NCBI RefSeq assembly: GCF_042731755.1
Contig: NZ_JBHWLR010000004.1
Coordinates: forward strand, 310,001 to 374,000
Reading direction: 5' to 3'
Origin: Promicromonospora sp042731755
GTDB taxonomy: Bacteria > Actinomycetota > Actinomycetes > Actinomycetales > Cellulomonadaceae
DNA length: 64,000 nt
The notes below the pieces were generated by a model, which ran no database searches, was not told the DNA's origin, and was given only the letters and a program-made list of their open reading frames with translations. Both the position numbers and the translations under genes were made by a program. Below, piece by piece: positions 23,689-31,450 of this stretch (position 1 is its first letter; the number at the start of each line of letters is the position of its first letter).

Positions 23689-24704
23689 GACTGCACTCCC
23701 TCGCTCTGCTCGGCCCGGTCGGTCCGGCCCTGCCCCGCCGGCGGCTCGGCGTAGTCCGACCCTGCGTCGTCCGACACCGCGCCGTCCGACTCCGGCCGGT
23801 AGGTCTCGGCCCGGTGCACCAGCGCCATGTAGGTGTCCTCGAGGCTGGCCCGTTTGACCTCGAGCTCGCTGACGTCGGGGTCACCCGCCAGCAGCCGGCG
23901 GACGAACGCGGTGGGATCACCCTCGGTCACCGCGTGGATGTTCCGGTGCCCCTCGGACGTCCAGCGCACCTCCGCCTGGGTGGTCAGCTCGCGGGCCAGC
24001 TGTTCCGCCGACCCGTTGGCGACGACCACACCCCCGTCGAGCACGAGGATCCGGTCCGCGAGCTTCTCGGCCTCGTCGAGGTCGTGCGTCGTGAGCAGGA
24101 CCGTCGTGTTCTCGAAGTCGGCCAACCGGTGCACCAGGTCGTGGAACTCGCGCCGGGCGTGCGGGTCGAAGCCCGCCGTCGGCTCGTCGAGGAACACGAG
24201 CTCCGGACGCCCGACGATCCCGATGGCCACGTCGAGGCGGCGCCGCTGCCCGCCCGAGAGCGTCTGGACCTTGGCGTTGGTCTGCTCCGCGAGGCCGACC
24301 ACCGTGATCAGCTCGTCCACGTCCCACGGCCGCGACACCTCGGCGGTCGAGTAGGGGAGGTAGAACCGTGCGAGGTATCCGAGCAGGTCCCGCACCCGCC
24401 ACCGGCTGTGGTCCCGCCATGACTGGAGCACGACGCCCAGCCGTGCGCGCCATGCCTCGTCGCCGTGCGCCGGGTCCTGCCCGAGCACCAAGACCTCGCC
24501 GGCCGACCGCATGCGGAAGCCCTCGAGGATCTCGATCGTGGTGGTCTTGCCGGCGCCGTTGGGCCCGAGCAGGGCGACGACCTCGCCGCGCTGCGCCGTG
24601 AAGGACACGCCCTTGAGCACGTCCTTCGTCCCGTATCTCATCCGTAGGTCACGCACGTCGAGCGCCACGTCGCCCGACGGCGGAGGTCGGTCCTGTGCAG
24701 TCAT
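23685..24704 (-). CDS. ABC exporter ATP-binding protein
   Basis: A 339-aa ATPase of the DrrA/CcmA group. Walker A is LLGPNGAGKTTTIEILEG, the Q-loop is VVLQSW, the signature is LSGGQRRRLDVAIG, Walker B is LVFLDEPTAGFDP and the switch is TTHDLDEAEKLADR. A C-terminal extension of about 110 residues ends in an acidic Ser/Asp/Glu-rich tail. ATG 24704 is chosen because GGAGAG lies just upstream; in-frame ATGs at 24725 and 24716 lack an RBS. It is the first gene of an operon of three, and its 5' region is AT-richer than usual here, consistent with a promoter. Confidence 0.93.
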   Translation of the reverse strand: MTAQDRPPPSGDVALDVRDLRMRYGTKDVLKGVSFTAQRGEVVALLGPNGAGKTTTIEILEGFRMRSAGEVLVLGQDPAHGDEAWRARLGVVLQSWRDHSRWRVRDLLGYLARFYLPYSTAEVSRPWDVDELITVVGLAEQTNAKVQTLSGGQRRRLDVAIGIVGRPELVFLDEPTAGFDPHARREFHDLVHRLADFENTTVLLTTHDLDEAEKLADRILVLDGGVVVANGSAEQLARELTTQAEVRWTSEGHRNIHAVTEGDPTAFVRRLLAGDPDVSELEVKRASLEDTYMALVHRAETYRPESDGAVSDDAGSDYAEPPAGQGRTDRAEQSEGVQS

Positions 24705-24735
24705 CGCACTCTCCATACCATCCATAGCAGTGATA

Positions 24736-25188
24736 CTACGATCCGTCGGGGTTCCACGTCATCCCCTTTTCCCGGGGACCGGCCCGCGCCGTGGCTCGTG
24801 CCGACCCGAGCGCGCCGCCGAGCTCCCCGGCCGGCCCGACCGCCGCGCGCGCAGCGGCGACCCGCACCACCCCTCCCCCGAGCACCTCGCACGACGCGAT
24901 CTCCGCACCGTTGCGCGCGACGGCGGCGCCCGCCGTCCCGCACGGGTCGAACCCGTCGCGCAGTGCGGTCGCGCCGGCGATCGCCCCGAGGTCGGCCGCC
25001 GCCTGCGCGGTGCCGCGCGCGCTCTGGGCCGCGCCGAGCGCAGCGATGCCGACCGCGAGAAGCAGCGCCGCGGCGACGATCCCGAGCACCAGGACGGTGC
25101 CGGCGCCGCGCTCGGGATCACACCCGACGCCGCCGCGCGCGGAGCCGTGCCCCGCGCTGCCCCGCCCGGGGCCGTCGACCGACCTCAC
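24736..25188 (-). CDS. TadE-like pilus-associated membrane protein (Rv3654c type)
   Basis: A 150-aa protein with one hydrophobic N-terminal helix, GAGTVLVLGIVAAALLLAVGIAALG, after a short positive and glycine-rich leader, then AQAAADLGAIAGATAL, which is typical of the secretion-neighbourhood TadE-like group. GTG 25188 overlaps the TadE stop (GTGA). It is the last gene of the Tad pilus operon. It is probably a minor pseudopilin or TadG-like component; function is inferred from context. Confidence 0.85.
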   Translation of the reverse strand: MRSVDGPGRGSAGHGSARGGVGCDPERGAGTVLVLGIVAAALLLAVGIAALGAAQSARGTAQAAADLGAIAGATALRDGFDPCGTAGAAVARNGAEIASCEVLGGGVVRVAAARAAVGPAGELGGALGSARATARAGPREKGMTWNPDGS

Positions 25189-25529
25189 GGCTCCACCCAG
25201 GCCGCCGCCGTCCCCGTGGCCCGCAGCGGGCCGGACACCCAGCCGCCCGAGACCGGCCGCGTGACGGTCACCCGCACCCACTCGCCCTCCCGCGCGAGCG
25301 ACATCTCGGCCTCGGGCCCGCCCACCCGCGCGACGACCGCAGCCACGGCGTCGCCCTGCTCCCCGATCGCCACCGCCCGCGCCCCCGCGCGGGCCGCGTC
25401 CAGGGCGCGCATCTGCGCCGTGGACGCGGCCACGAGGGTGAGCACGGCGACGAGCACGAGGACGACGACCGGCAGCCCGATGGCCAGCTCGGCCGTGACC
25501 GTGCCGCGTTCCGACTCACGCTCCGCCAT
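25185..25529 (-). CDS. tadE: TadE family type IV pilus minor pilin
   Basis: A 114-aa protein with the TadE signature: a short leader ESERGTVTAELAIGLPVVVLVLVAVLTLVAAS with Glu close to the hydrophobic helix, as in prepilin-like proteins, followed by LDAARAGARAVAIGE. It is expected to be cleaved by a prepilin peptidase and to sit in or at the base of the Flp pilus. Spacing to the upstream DUF4244 gene is 3 bp, and it overlaps the downstream gene by 4 nt. Confidence 0.88.
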   Translation of the reverse strand: MAERESERGTVTAELAIGLPVVVLVLVAVLTLVAASTAQMRALDAARAGARAVAIGEQGDAVAAVVARVGGPEAEMSLAREGEWVRVTVTRPVSGGWVSGPLRATGTAAAWVEP

Positions 25530-25532
25530 GGA

Positions 25533-25751
25533 TCAGCCGGCCGTCAGCGCCGACTGGATGAGCGACGTGAGCATCGACTTCACGTCACCGCCCTTGAGGA
25601 CTGCCATCAGCGCGCCCGCGAAGGCGGCCGCGGCGAGCGTCGCGATCGCGTACTCGGCCGTGGCCAGCCCCCGCTCCGACTCGCGCCCGTCGGCCTCCGT
25701 CCGCGACCGGTCGTCCGGCTCGGGACAGGCAACCGCTGTCGTGATCGTCAT
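25533..25751 (-). CDS. DUF4244 Flp pilin-like protein
   Basis: A 72-aa protein, probably the main Flp-type pilin of this locus. After a polar leader it has GLATAEYAIATLAAAAFAGALMAVL, i.e. the G-x4-E-Y pattern of Flp prepilins at the start of the single hydrophobic helix, then a short tail (SMLTSLIQSALTAG). ATG 25751 has AAGGAG at ideal spacing. The gene is separated from tadBC by 174 bp with two perfect hairpins, which may give it a higher or separate expression level. Confidence 0.88.
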   Translation of the reverse strand: MTITTAVACPEPDDRSRTEADGRESERGLATAEYAIATLAAAAFAGALMAVLKGGDVKSMLTSLIQSALTAG

Positions 25752-25812
25752 GTCTGCTCCTTCTGCTCCGCCCGCTCGCACGCCTCCCGGCCTGCTCGCG
25801 GGCACCCTGTAC

Positions 25813-25852
25813 GGCCCGTCGCGACGGGCCCCGTCCGCCGTACGGCGGACGG
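25813..25852 (-). other. Two adjacent perfect hairpins between tadBC and the pilin gene
   Basis: GGCCCGTC-GC-GACGGGCC (25813-25830) is directly followed by CCGTCCGCC-GTAC-GGCGGACGG (25831-25852). They lie between tadBC and the DUF4244 gene in the leader of the pilin mRNA. They could be a partial terminator or an mRNA processing or stability element. Confidence 0.6.
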
Positions 25853-25925
25853 CACCGGCGCACCTGAGCGCGCCGAAGTCCTCATCTCTCGTCGGGTGCC
25901 GGCCACCCGGCGCCCGTGTCCCGAC

Positions 25926-27098
25926 TCAGCCCGCGAGCAGGTCGATACCCAGGGCCAACAGCACCGGGACCAGGCCCACCAGCACGAACGCCGGCAGGTA
26001 GCAGACGCCCAGCGGCAGCACGAGCCGCACCCCGAGCCGTGCCGCGGCGGTCCGGCTCGCCGCGCTCCGCACGTGCCGCACCTCCGCCCCGGCGGCACGC
26101 AACGCCTCGCCCGGCGCGGCGCCGTCGAGCCACGCACCCCGCAGCGCGTGCACCACCGGGCCGAGCGCCTCCGGCGCATGGGCCCACGCCCGCTCCCAGG
26201 CGGAGCCGAGCACGAGTGCGTGTGCCGCGCGGGTGAGCACCTGACCGTCGGGACCGTCGACGGCGGCGCCCACCGCCTGCAGCGCGCGCGGCACCCCCGC
26301 CCCGGACCGCATCGCGGCCGCCAGCAGCTCCAGCACCACCTGGACGTCGACGCCGGGCCGTTCCGCCCCGCCCGCCGTGGCCACCAGCCGGTCCGACCAG
26401 ACCCGCCCCACCACGAGCAGCACCGCACCGGCCACCAGAGCCCCGGTTCCGACGCCGCCGTCCGTGGCCGTGCCCACCGGGTCGGCGCCGAGCACCCACC
26501 CGAGAAACCCACCCGCGACCGGCAGCCACATGAGCAGCCGACCCGTGGTCCGCGGACCGGCGAGCGCCGCGGCCCGTTCGGCCTGCGCCTCGGCCTCCGC
26601 GACCAGGGTTGCCGCGACCTGCTCCAGCACCCGGCCGAGCGGTGCCCCGACGTCGAGCGCGAGCCTGGTCGCCGCGACCACCGCCTCCGCGTGCCGGGGG
26701 CCGAGCACCCGGCCCAGCGCGTCGACGTCGGGCACACCCGCAAGGTCGACGCCCACCCCCGCGGCGCGCGACCACGCGGCACCGGGCGGCGAACCTGCCT
26801 TGAGCAGCGCGACCACCTGCAGCACGACGACGCGGACGTCTCCGCCCGCTCCCCGCCCGCCCGCTGCCCGCCCGCCCGCTCCCGGCCTGCCCGCTCTCCG
26901 CCCGCCCGCACCTCTGCGGCCCGACCTGGCGGTCACCGGCCCAGCCGCACCGGGGGCGACGGCGACTCCCGCCGCAGGACCGCCCGCGCCCGGTCCGGCG
27001 AGCACCGCCCGCAGCCGCCGACCACCGCGCGCCAGCACCAGCCAGACGCCGGCCGCCACGAGCAGACCCACGCCGAGCGATTCCACGACTCTCAGCAC
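25926..27098 (-). CDS. Fused TadB-TadC inner-membrane platform protein (two T2SSF domains)
   Basis: A 390-aa membrane protein that looks like TadB and TadC joined. An N-terminal hydrophobic segment (about residues 2-20) is followed by a low-complexity linker (about 25-75) rich in Gly, Ala and Arg, encoded by degenerate CCCGCCCGCT repeats. The first T2SSF domain (about 78-215) has LKAGSPPGAAW, a cytoplasmic helical part and two membrane segments. The second (about 235-390) has AAAMRSGAGVPRALQAVG and ends in the pair of helices VRLVLPLGVCYLPAFVLVGLVPVLLALG. Actinobacteria usually encode these as two genes. GTG 27098 overlaps the tadA end by 7 nt. Confidence 0.82.
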   Translation of the reverse strand: MLRVVESLGVGLLVAAGVWLVLARGGRRLRAVLAGPGAGGPAAGVAVAPGAAGPVTARSGRRGAGGRRAGRPGAGGRAAGGRGAGGDVRVVVLQVVALLKAGSPPGAAWSRAAGVGVDLAGVPDVDALGRVLGPRHAEAVVAATRLALDVGAPLGRVLEQVAATLVAEAEAQAERAAALAGPRTTGRLLMWLPVAGGFLGWVLGADPVGTATDGGVGTGALVAGAVLLVVGRVWSDRLVATAGGAERPGVDVQVVLELLAAAMRSGAGVPRALQAVGAAVDGPDGQVLTRAAHALVLGSAWERAWAHAPEALGPVVHALRGAWLDGAAPGEALRAAGAEVRHVRSAASRTAAARLGVRLVLPLGVCYLPAFVLVGLVPVLLALGIDLLAG

Positions 27099-28252
27099 GA
27101 TCCGTACCTCCCCGTCAGCTCGCTCCACGTGCTCGGATCCGTCGTCCACCCGCCGTTGCCGTCCCAGCGCCCGGCGGTGCGCACCTCCAGCCCGCCGTCC
27201 GGGGCTCTGCCCACGAGCCCGATCTCCGCCAGGTACCGCGTCCCCTGCCCGCGCCGCAGGTGCAGGACCACGTCCAGCGCACCCACCGCCTGCGCGGCCA
27301 CCGCCTCCCGGGTCATCCCGGCCAGGCCCGCGAGCGCCTCCAGCCGGGCCGGCACCACGCCGACGGCGTTGGCGTGCAGCGTCGCGAAGCCGCCGTCGTG
27401 GCCGGTGTTCATCGCCATGAGTACCTCGCGCACCTCGGCGCCACGGCACTCGCCGAGCACGATCCGGTCGGGCCGCATGCGCAGGGCGTTCCGCACCAGG
27501 TCGGCCAGGTCCACGGCGCCGGCGCCCTCGACGTTGGCGCGCCGCGCGGCGAGGTGCACGACGTGCGGGTGGGCGGGTCGCAGCTCGCGCGCCTCCTCGA
27601 CGGTCACCACGCGTTCCCCGTCCGGCACCAGGGAGAGGAGCGCGGAGAGCAGCGTCGTCTTGCCGGTGCCCGTACCCCCGCTGATCAGCACGTTCGCCCG
27701 GCTCCGCACGAGGGAGCGCAGCAGGCCTGCCCACTGCCGCGGCAGCGCGCCGCCGGTCACGAGCTCGTCGAGCGTGAACGCGCGGGTGCGCAGCACGCGC
27801 AGGGAGATCAGGGCGCCCGTCTCGGCCAGGGGTTCGAGCACGGCGTGCAGCCGGGTGCCATCGGGCAGGCGCGCGTCCACGGTGGGGCAGGCGTCGTCGA
27901 GCCGCTGACCGCCGAGCGCCGCCAGGCGGACGGCGAGCGCCCGCACCTCGGCGGCCGACCCCAGGTCGACCGCGGCCCGCTCCAGACCGGCGCCCCGTTC
28001 GACCCATACGTCGCGCGGGCCGTTGACCAGCACGTCGGTGACGTCGGGCGCGTCGAGGAACGGCTGCAGCGGGCCGGCGCCGGTGAGCTCGGCCCGGGCC
28101 GCCCGCTCCAGGTCCCGCAGGGCGTCGGACCCGAGCACGCGCCCGGAGTCCCGTACGGCGGCACGCACGGCGGCGTCCGCGCCTGCGCGCCCGGTCGCGA
28201 GCCGCGCGCGGACGTCGTCGAGCAGGGACGGCTCGACCGAGGGCGCGGTCAC
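27092..28252 (-). CDS. tadA: Tad pilus assembly ATPase (CpaF/TadA)
   Basis: A 386-aa secretion ATPase that powers Flp pilus assembly. Conserved elements are LVNGPRDVWVERG, the Walker A NVLISGGTGTGKTTLLSALLSLVP near residue 180, the Asp box VVTVEEARELRP, HVVHLAARRANVEG, DLVRNALRMRPDRIVLGECRGAEV (Walker B with GE) and FATLHANA (His box). GTG 28252 overlaps the upstream cpaE-like stop, matching operon style. The domain order and length match actinobacterial TadA (Rv3659c type). Confidence 0.94.
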   Translation of the reverse strand: MTAPSVEPSLLDDVRARLATGRAGADAAVRAAVRDSGRVLGSDALRDLERAARAELTGAGPLQPFLDAPDVTDVLVNGPRDVWVERGAGLERAAVDLGSAAEVRALAVRLAALGGQRLDDACPTVDARLPDGTRLHAVLEPLAETGALISLRVLRTRAFTLDELVTGGALPRQWAGLLRSLVRSRANVLISGGTGTGKTTLLSALLSLVPDGERVVTVEEARELRPAHPHVVHLAARRANVEGAGAVDLADLVRNALRMRPDRIVLGECRGAEVREVLMAMNTGHDGGFATLHANAVGVVPARLEALAGLAGMTREAVAAQAVGALDVVLHLRRGQGTRYLAEIGLVGRAPDGGLEVRTAGRWDGNGGWTTDPSTWSELTGRYGSC

Positions 28253-29037
28253 AGCGTGGCCGCCACGTCGGCGGCGAACCGGCCGAGCACGGTCCGGTAC
28301 GCCACGGCGGGACCCTCGCCGCGCTCGATCGCCCGTGCGAGCCCGGCGTCCCGGCCGAGGACCCCGATCGTGGGCAGCCCGAGCGCGGCGGCGACGTCGT
28401 CGGGGTCGACCGTGCCGGGCGCGGGGCCGCGTGCCACCACGCGCACGTCGGTCACGTCCGCGGCGCGGAGGGCGTCGCGCGCCCGCTGCGCGCCGACGGC
28501 CGCGGACAGGGTCAGGGGGACGACGAGCAGCACCGTCTCGCAGGCCGCGAGGAGCGCCCGCACCGCCCGGGCACCACCGGACACCTCGCCCGGAAAGCCG
28601 CCGCCGCTCCGCCGGGTGGCACTGTCCCAGCCGCCAGGCCGCGGCAGGTCGAGCACGAGCGTCTCGCCGGCGCGCACGAGCCCGCGGCACACGCCGAGCA
28701 CCACGTCGTCGTCCGGCGGCGGCCCCGATGCCGTGCCGCTCAGCACGGGTACCGCGCCCCAGCGGGGCAGCGCCGTGACCACGCCGAGCCCGTCGACCTC
28801 GCCGCGCGCCTCGACGAGGTCGGGCCAGCGCGCGCCGCGGCCGTCGTCGGCCCCGAGCAGCAGGTCCGTACCCGGCGCGTGCGCGTCCAGATCCACGAGC
28901 GTGGCGCGCTCGCCACCACGGCGCAGGCCGTGCGCGACGCACGCCGCCACCACTGACGTGCCCGCGCCGCCGCACGCCCCGACTACGCCGATCACGCGGC
29001 CCGGCTCCGGCCGGGCACCACCCGTCGTGCTGATCAT
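28249..29037 (-). CDS. CpaE/Ssd-like ParA-family protein with degenerate Walker A
   Basis: A 262-aa P-loop-like protein heading the Tad operon, as Ssd (Rv3660c) does in mycobacteria. It has the MinD/ParA fold pattern: GRVIGVVGACGGAGTSVVAACVAHGL near residues 14-40, TLVDLDAHAPGTDLLLG near 55 and TLVLDLPRPGG near 120. The deviant Walker A normally reads KGGxGK(S/T); here both lysines are missing (ACGGAGTS), so ATP hydrolysis is doubtful. The N-terminal receiver-like region of longer CpaE proteins is absent. ATG 29037 has GGAGGGGG close upstream. It probably localises the pilus machine; in mycobacteria Ssd also affects septation. Confidence 0.87.
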   Translation of the reverse strand: MISTTGGARPEPGRVIGVVGACGGAGTSVVAACVAHGLRRGGERATLVDLDAHAPGTDLLLGADDGRGARWPDLVEARGEVDGLGVVTALPRWGAVPVLSGTASGPPPDDDVVLGVCRGLVRAGETLVLDLPRPGGWDSATRRSGGGFPGEVSGGARAVRALLAACETVLLVVPLTLSAAVGAQRARDALRAADVTDVRVVARGPAPGTVDPDDVAAALGLPTIGVLGRDAGLARAIERGEGPAVAYRTVLGRFAADVAATL

Positions 29038-29311
29038 CGCGCCCCCTCCGGCACAGGACCGGCAGCCGGTCGGCCGCCGTCCCGGGCACTCCGCCCGGGC
29101 TCCTCGACCAGGCTGGCCGCCAGGCCGCACCCTGTGCTGCGCACCTCGGCGCGGCTGTGCACGGACGGCGAGAAGTAGTGCCTGTGGTCGGGCTCCGACG
29201 CCCGTCGCGCCGTGCGGACGGTCTGTGGTCCGGGCGGACGAGTTTCATCCGGGCGGAAGAAATCACGGCACGGAGCCCTGCTCCGGCGGGCGGCCCCGCT
29301 AGGCTCGTCGC

Positions 29312-30142
29312 GTGACCGAGCAGGTGCCCCAGATCGCTTCTCGACCGCAGCCGCGCGCACAGCGCACCGCCGCGTTCTTCGATCTCGACAAGACGATCAT
29401 CGCCACGAGCTCGTCCGCGGCGTTCTCCCGACCGCTGCTCGCGGGCGGGCTGCTGTCGCGCGCCGACGTGCTGCGGAGCGCCTATGCCCACTTCATCTTC
29501 ATGATCGGCAACGCCGACGCCGACCAGACCGAGCGGATGCGCGCACACCTCTCGTCGCTCGTCACCGGCTGGGACGTGGAGAAGGTCCGGCAGATCGTCA
29601 CCGAGACGGTGCACGAGCTCATCGACCCCTACGTCTACGCCGAGGCCGTCGAGCTGATCGAGGAGCACCACGCGGCGGGCCGGGACGTCGTGGTGGTGTC
29701 GGCATCGGCCGCGGTGCTCGTGGAGCCCATCGCGGCGGTGCTCGGCGCGGACCACGTGCTCTCCACGCAGATGACGGTGCGGGACGGCCGCTTCACCGGC
29801 GAGATCGACTTCTACAACTACGGCGACAACAAGGCGGTCGGCGTCCGCCGGCTCGCCGTGAGCGAGGACTACGACCTCGCTCGGAGCTTCGCCTACTCCG
29901 ACTCCATCACCGACGCCCCGATGCTGGCCGCGGTCGGCCACGCCTTCGTGGTCAACCCGGACCGGGTCCTCAGGCGCCGGGCAGCGCAGTCCGGCTGGGG
30001 CGTGCTGGCGTTCACCCGGCCGATCGCGCTGCGCCCGCGCATCGAGCCCCTCCCGCTCCTCGCGGTCGTGGGCACCGTGGCGGTCGGGGTCACCGTCTGG
30101 CTGGTCTGGCGCGCCGCCCGACGCCGCGCACGCCGCCGCTGA
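29312..30142 (+). CDS. HAD-IB family phosphatase with C-terminal membrane helix
   Basis: A 276-aa SerB-like haloacid dehalogenase hydrolase. Motif I is AFFDLDKTII (nucleophile D24, D26), motif II is VVVSASA, motif III Lys is in DNKAVGVRRL, and motif IV is AYSDSITDAPML. A hydrophobic helix (PLPLLAVVGTVAVGVTVWLVW) and an Arg-rich end suggest C-terminal membrane attachment. This gene is typically placed divergent from the Ssd-Tad operon in actinobacteria (Rv3661 type). The substrate is unknown; phosphoserine or phospholipid head groups are possible. GTG 29312 is the only good start. The 274-bp divergent region upstream must hold promoters for both directions. Confidence 0.9.
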   Translation: MTEQVPQIASRPQPRAQRTAAFFDLDKTIIATSSSAAFSRPLLAGGLLSRADVLRSAYAHFIFMIGNADADQTERMRAHLSSLVTGWDVEKVRQIVTETVHELIDPYVYAEAVELIEEHHAAGRDVVVVSASAAVLVEPIAAVLGADHVLSTQMTVRDGRFTGEIDFYNYGDNKAVGVRRLAVSEDYDLARSFAYSDSITDAPMLAAVGHAFVVNPDRVLRRRAAQSGWGVLAFTRPIALRPRIEPLPLLAVVGTVAVGVTVWLVWRAARRRARRR

Positions 30143-30304
30143 GCCCGGCGACCACACCGAGGCCGGTACCCGCGCCGAAGTAACGGGTCGACCGGCAAGG
30201 ACGCCGTCGGGCAGACTCCGGCCCATGTCGTCGAACTGAGCGATTCGCCTGTCGCGCACCTCCGGGTGCGCCGCACTCGCCTGCCCTTCGACGATGGGAT
30301 TCCC

Positions 30305-30862
30305 GTGAGCTTCACCGTGCGCCCCTACACGCCCGACGACGAGCCCGGCTGGCTCCGCTGCCGCGTGCTCGCCTTCCTGGACACGCAGTACTACGACGAC
30401 GTCAAACAGCACCGCACGTCGTTCGACCTCCCGGCGGTCTGCCTGGTGGCGGTCGCGGACGACGGCACGATCTGCGGGGTTGTCGACGTCGAGGTCGACG
30501 GCGACGCGGCGACGATCGACACCGTCGCCGTCCACCCCGACCACGCCCGCCGGGGCATCGCCACCGCGCTCCTCGACGAGGCGATCCCGCAGGTCAGGGT
30601 TGCCGGAGCAACCACGCTCGACGCCTGGACCCGCGAGGACGAGGCCGCGAACGCCTGGTACGTGCGCTCAGGTTTCGCCGAGAACCACCGCTACCTGCAC
30701 GTGTACAAGGGCGGCGACGAGCCCGCGGCAGGTTTCGCCGCACCGGACGGTCTACCGGCGCCGGTGATGGCGTTCCTGCACGCCGACATCTCGCGCGAGG
30801 CGGAGCTGCGTGAGAGGTTCGCGCGCGTCCACGTCTGCCGCCAGTACCTGCGCCGCCTCTGA
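30305..30862 (+). CDS. GNAT family N-acetyltransferase
   Basis: A 185-aa acetyl-CoA-dependent acyltransferase. The core GNAT pattern is IDTVAVHPDHARRGIATALLDEAI near residues 70-95 (acetyl-CoA pyrophosphate loop RRGIAT), followed by TLDAWTREDEAANAWYVRSGF, the motif B region. A C-terminal segment of about 45 residues follows the fold. GTG 30305 (VSFTVRPYTPDD) is preferred to GTG 30266, because GNAT proteins usually start just before the first strand. The acceptor substrate is unknown. Confidence 0.88.
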   Translation: MSFTVRPYTPDDEPGWLRCRVLAFLDTQYYDDVKQHRTSFDLPAVCLVAVADDGTICGVVDVEVDGDAATIDTVAVHPDHARRGIATALLDEAIPQVRVAGATTLDAWTREDEAANAWYVRSGFAENHRYLHVYKGGDEPAAGFAAPDGLPAPVMAFLHADISREAELRERFARVHVCRQYLRRL

Positions 30863-31024
30863 GCCGCGGACGGCGGAGGGTGAGCGCCTCCTGCCCCATC
30901 CCGCTGGTCGCAAAAGGTCAAGGATCGGTAAGGCCGAAGATTTTCCCTGGCAATTGCGCACATGACAGGAATTGGCAATTGTGAAGATCACCGCGCTCAG
31001 GTTGCTTTTGTCACCGACAGGCAG

Positions 31025-31040
31025 TGTGATTGTGTTCACA
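31025..31040. promoter_or_regulatory. Perfect Crp/GlxR-type operator
   Basis: TGTGA-TTGTGT-TCACA is an exact match to the TGTGA-N6-TCACA palindrome bound by Crp and by actinobacterial GlxR. It lies in the gene-free region, with no annotated start within 400 bp on either side in the right direction. Confidence 0.6.
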
Positions 31041-31211
31041 GCAAGTATTCAGGGCGGCAGGGACCGTGCCCTGGGGGTCGAAAGGGCGCAAGCCTGATCG
31101 ACGGCGAGCGACGTGCACGGTCAACCCCGTCCAGCTGGTGAGAGCGGAATCCGGCTTGAGGATGCTCCCGGATTCCGTACTCGATAGGCCGAGATCTCGC
31201 CACCGCAGTGG

Positions 31212-31260
31212 CCGGGCCCTCGCACTTCCGGATCGCGAACGGAAATTGCGAGGAGCCCGG
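31212..31260. other. Long imperfect hairpin in structured intergenic region
   Basis: The arms CCGGGC-CCTCGCA-(C)-TTCCG and CGGAA-(AT)-TGCGAGG-(A)-GCCCGG pair over 18 bp with small bulges around a 9-nt loop. No T-run follows on either strand, so it is more like an RNA structural element or protein site than a classical terminator. Confidence 0.65.
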
Positions 31261-31450
31261 CCGCACGGCGAATCGTTTCGCGGAATACACGCCGGCCGGA
31301 AAAGAATCACCACACCCGGAATTCTCCAGGCGTTCAAACGCCGTCAGCCGTGATTTCCGCCCTTTGCGCGCCGCCCTCGCCACAGCGCCCTCGCCCCAGC
31401 GCCTTCCCGGCGCGGCCGGCTCCCGCGGCGTCACCGATCACCGGCACCGA

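Larger units (their letters stand above)
30863..31450. other. Gene-free, structured, lower-GC region between convergent genes
   Basis: No convincing protein gene is seen in these 588 bases; open frames on both strands lack codon bias and an RBS. The region is visibly less GC-rich than its flanks and is packed with inverted repeats. These are GACCGTGC/GCACGGTC (31062-31069 with 31115-31122), GGAATCCGG/CCGGATTCC (31146-31154 with 31168-31176), a long hairpin at 31212-31260, and GGCGTT/AACGCC at 31329-31342. CAATTG occurs twice at about 30951 and 30976. A perfect Crp/GlxR-type site is at 31025. It may encode a structured small RNA, or be a relic of a lost gene. I do not recognise a known riboswitch class. 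Confidence 0.6.

Noticed and set aside
26000..27000. Arg/Pro/Ala-rich open frames on the plus strand opposite the Tad genes
   Set aside because: Low-complexity translation from GC-rich antisense of tadBC; the minus-strand proteins carry the real domains.
31062..31122. Possible c-di-GMP or other riboswitch
   Set aside because: CGAAAG and GGCGCAAGCC recall GEMM fragments, but the GCAAACC part and the conserved junction are missing and no gene follows in the right direction.
31030..31353. 107-aa open frame in the structured intergenic region
   Set aside because: No RBS, no codon bias, composition unlike a protein, and it runs across several inverted repeats.
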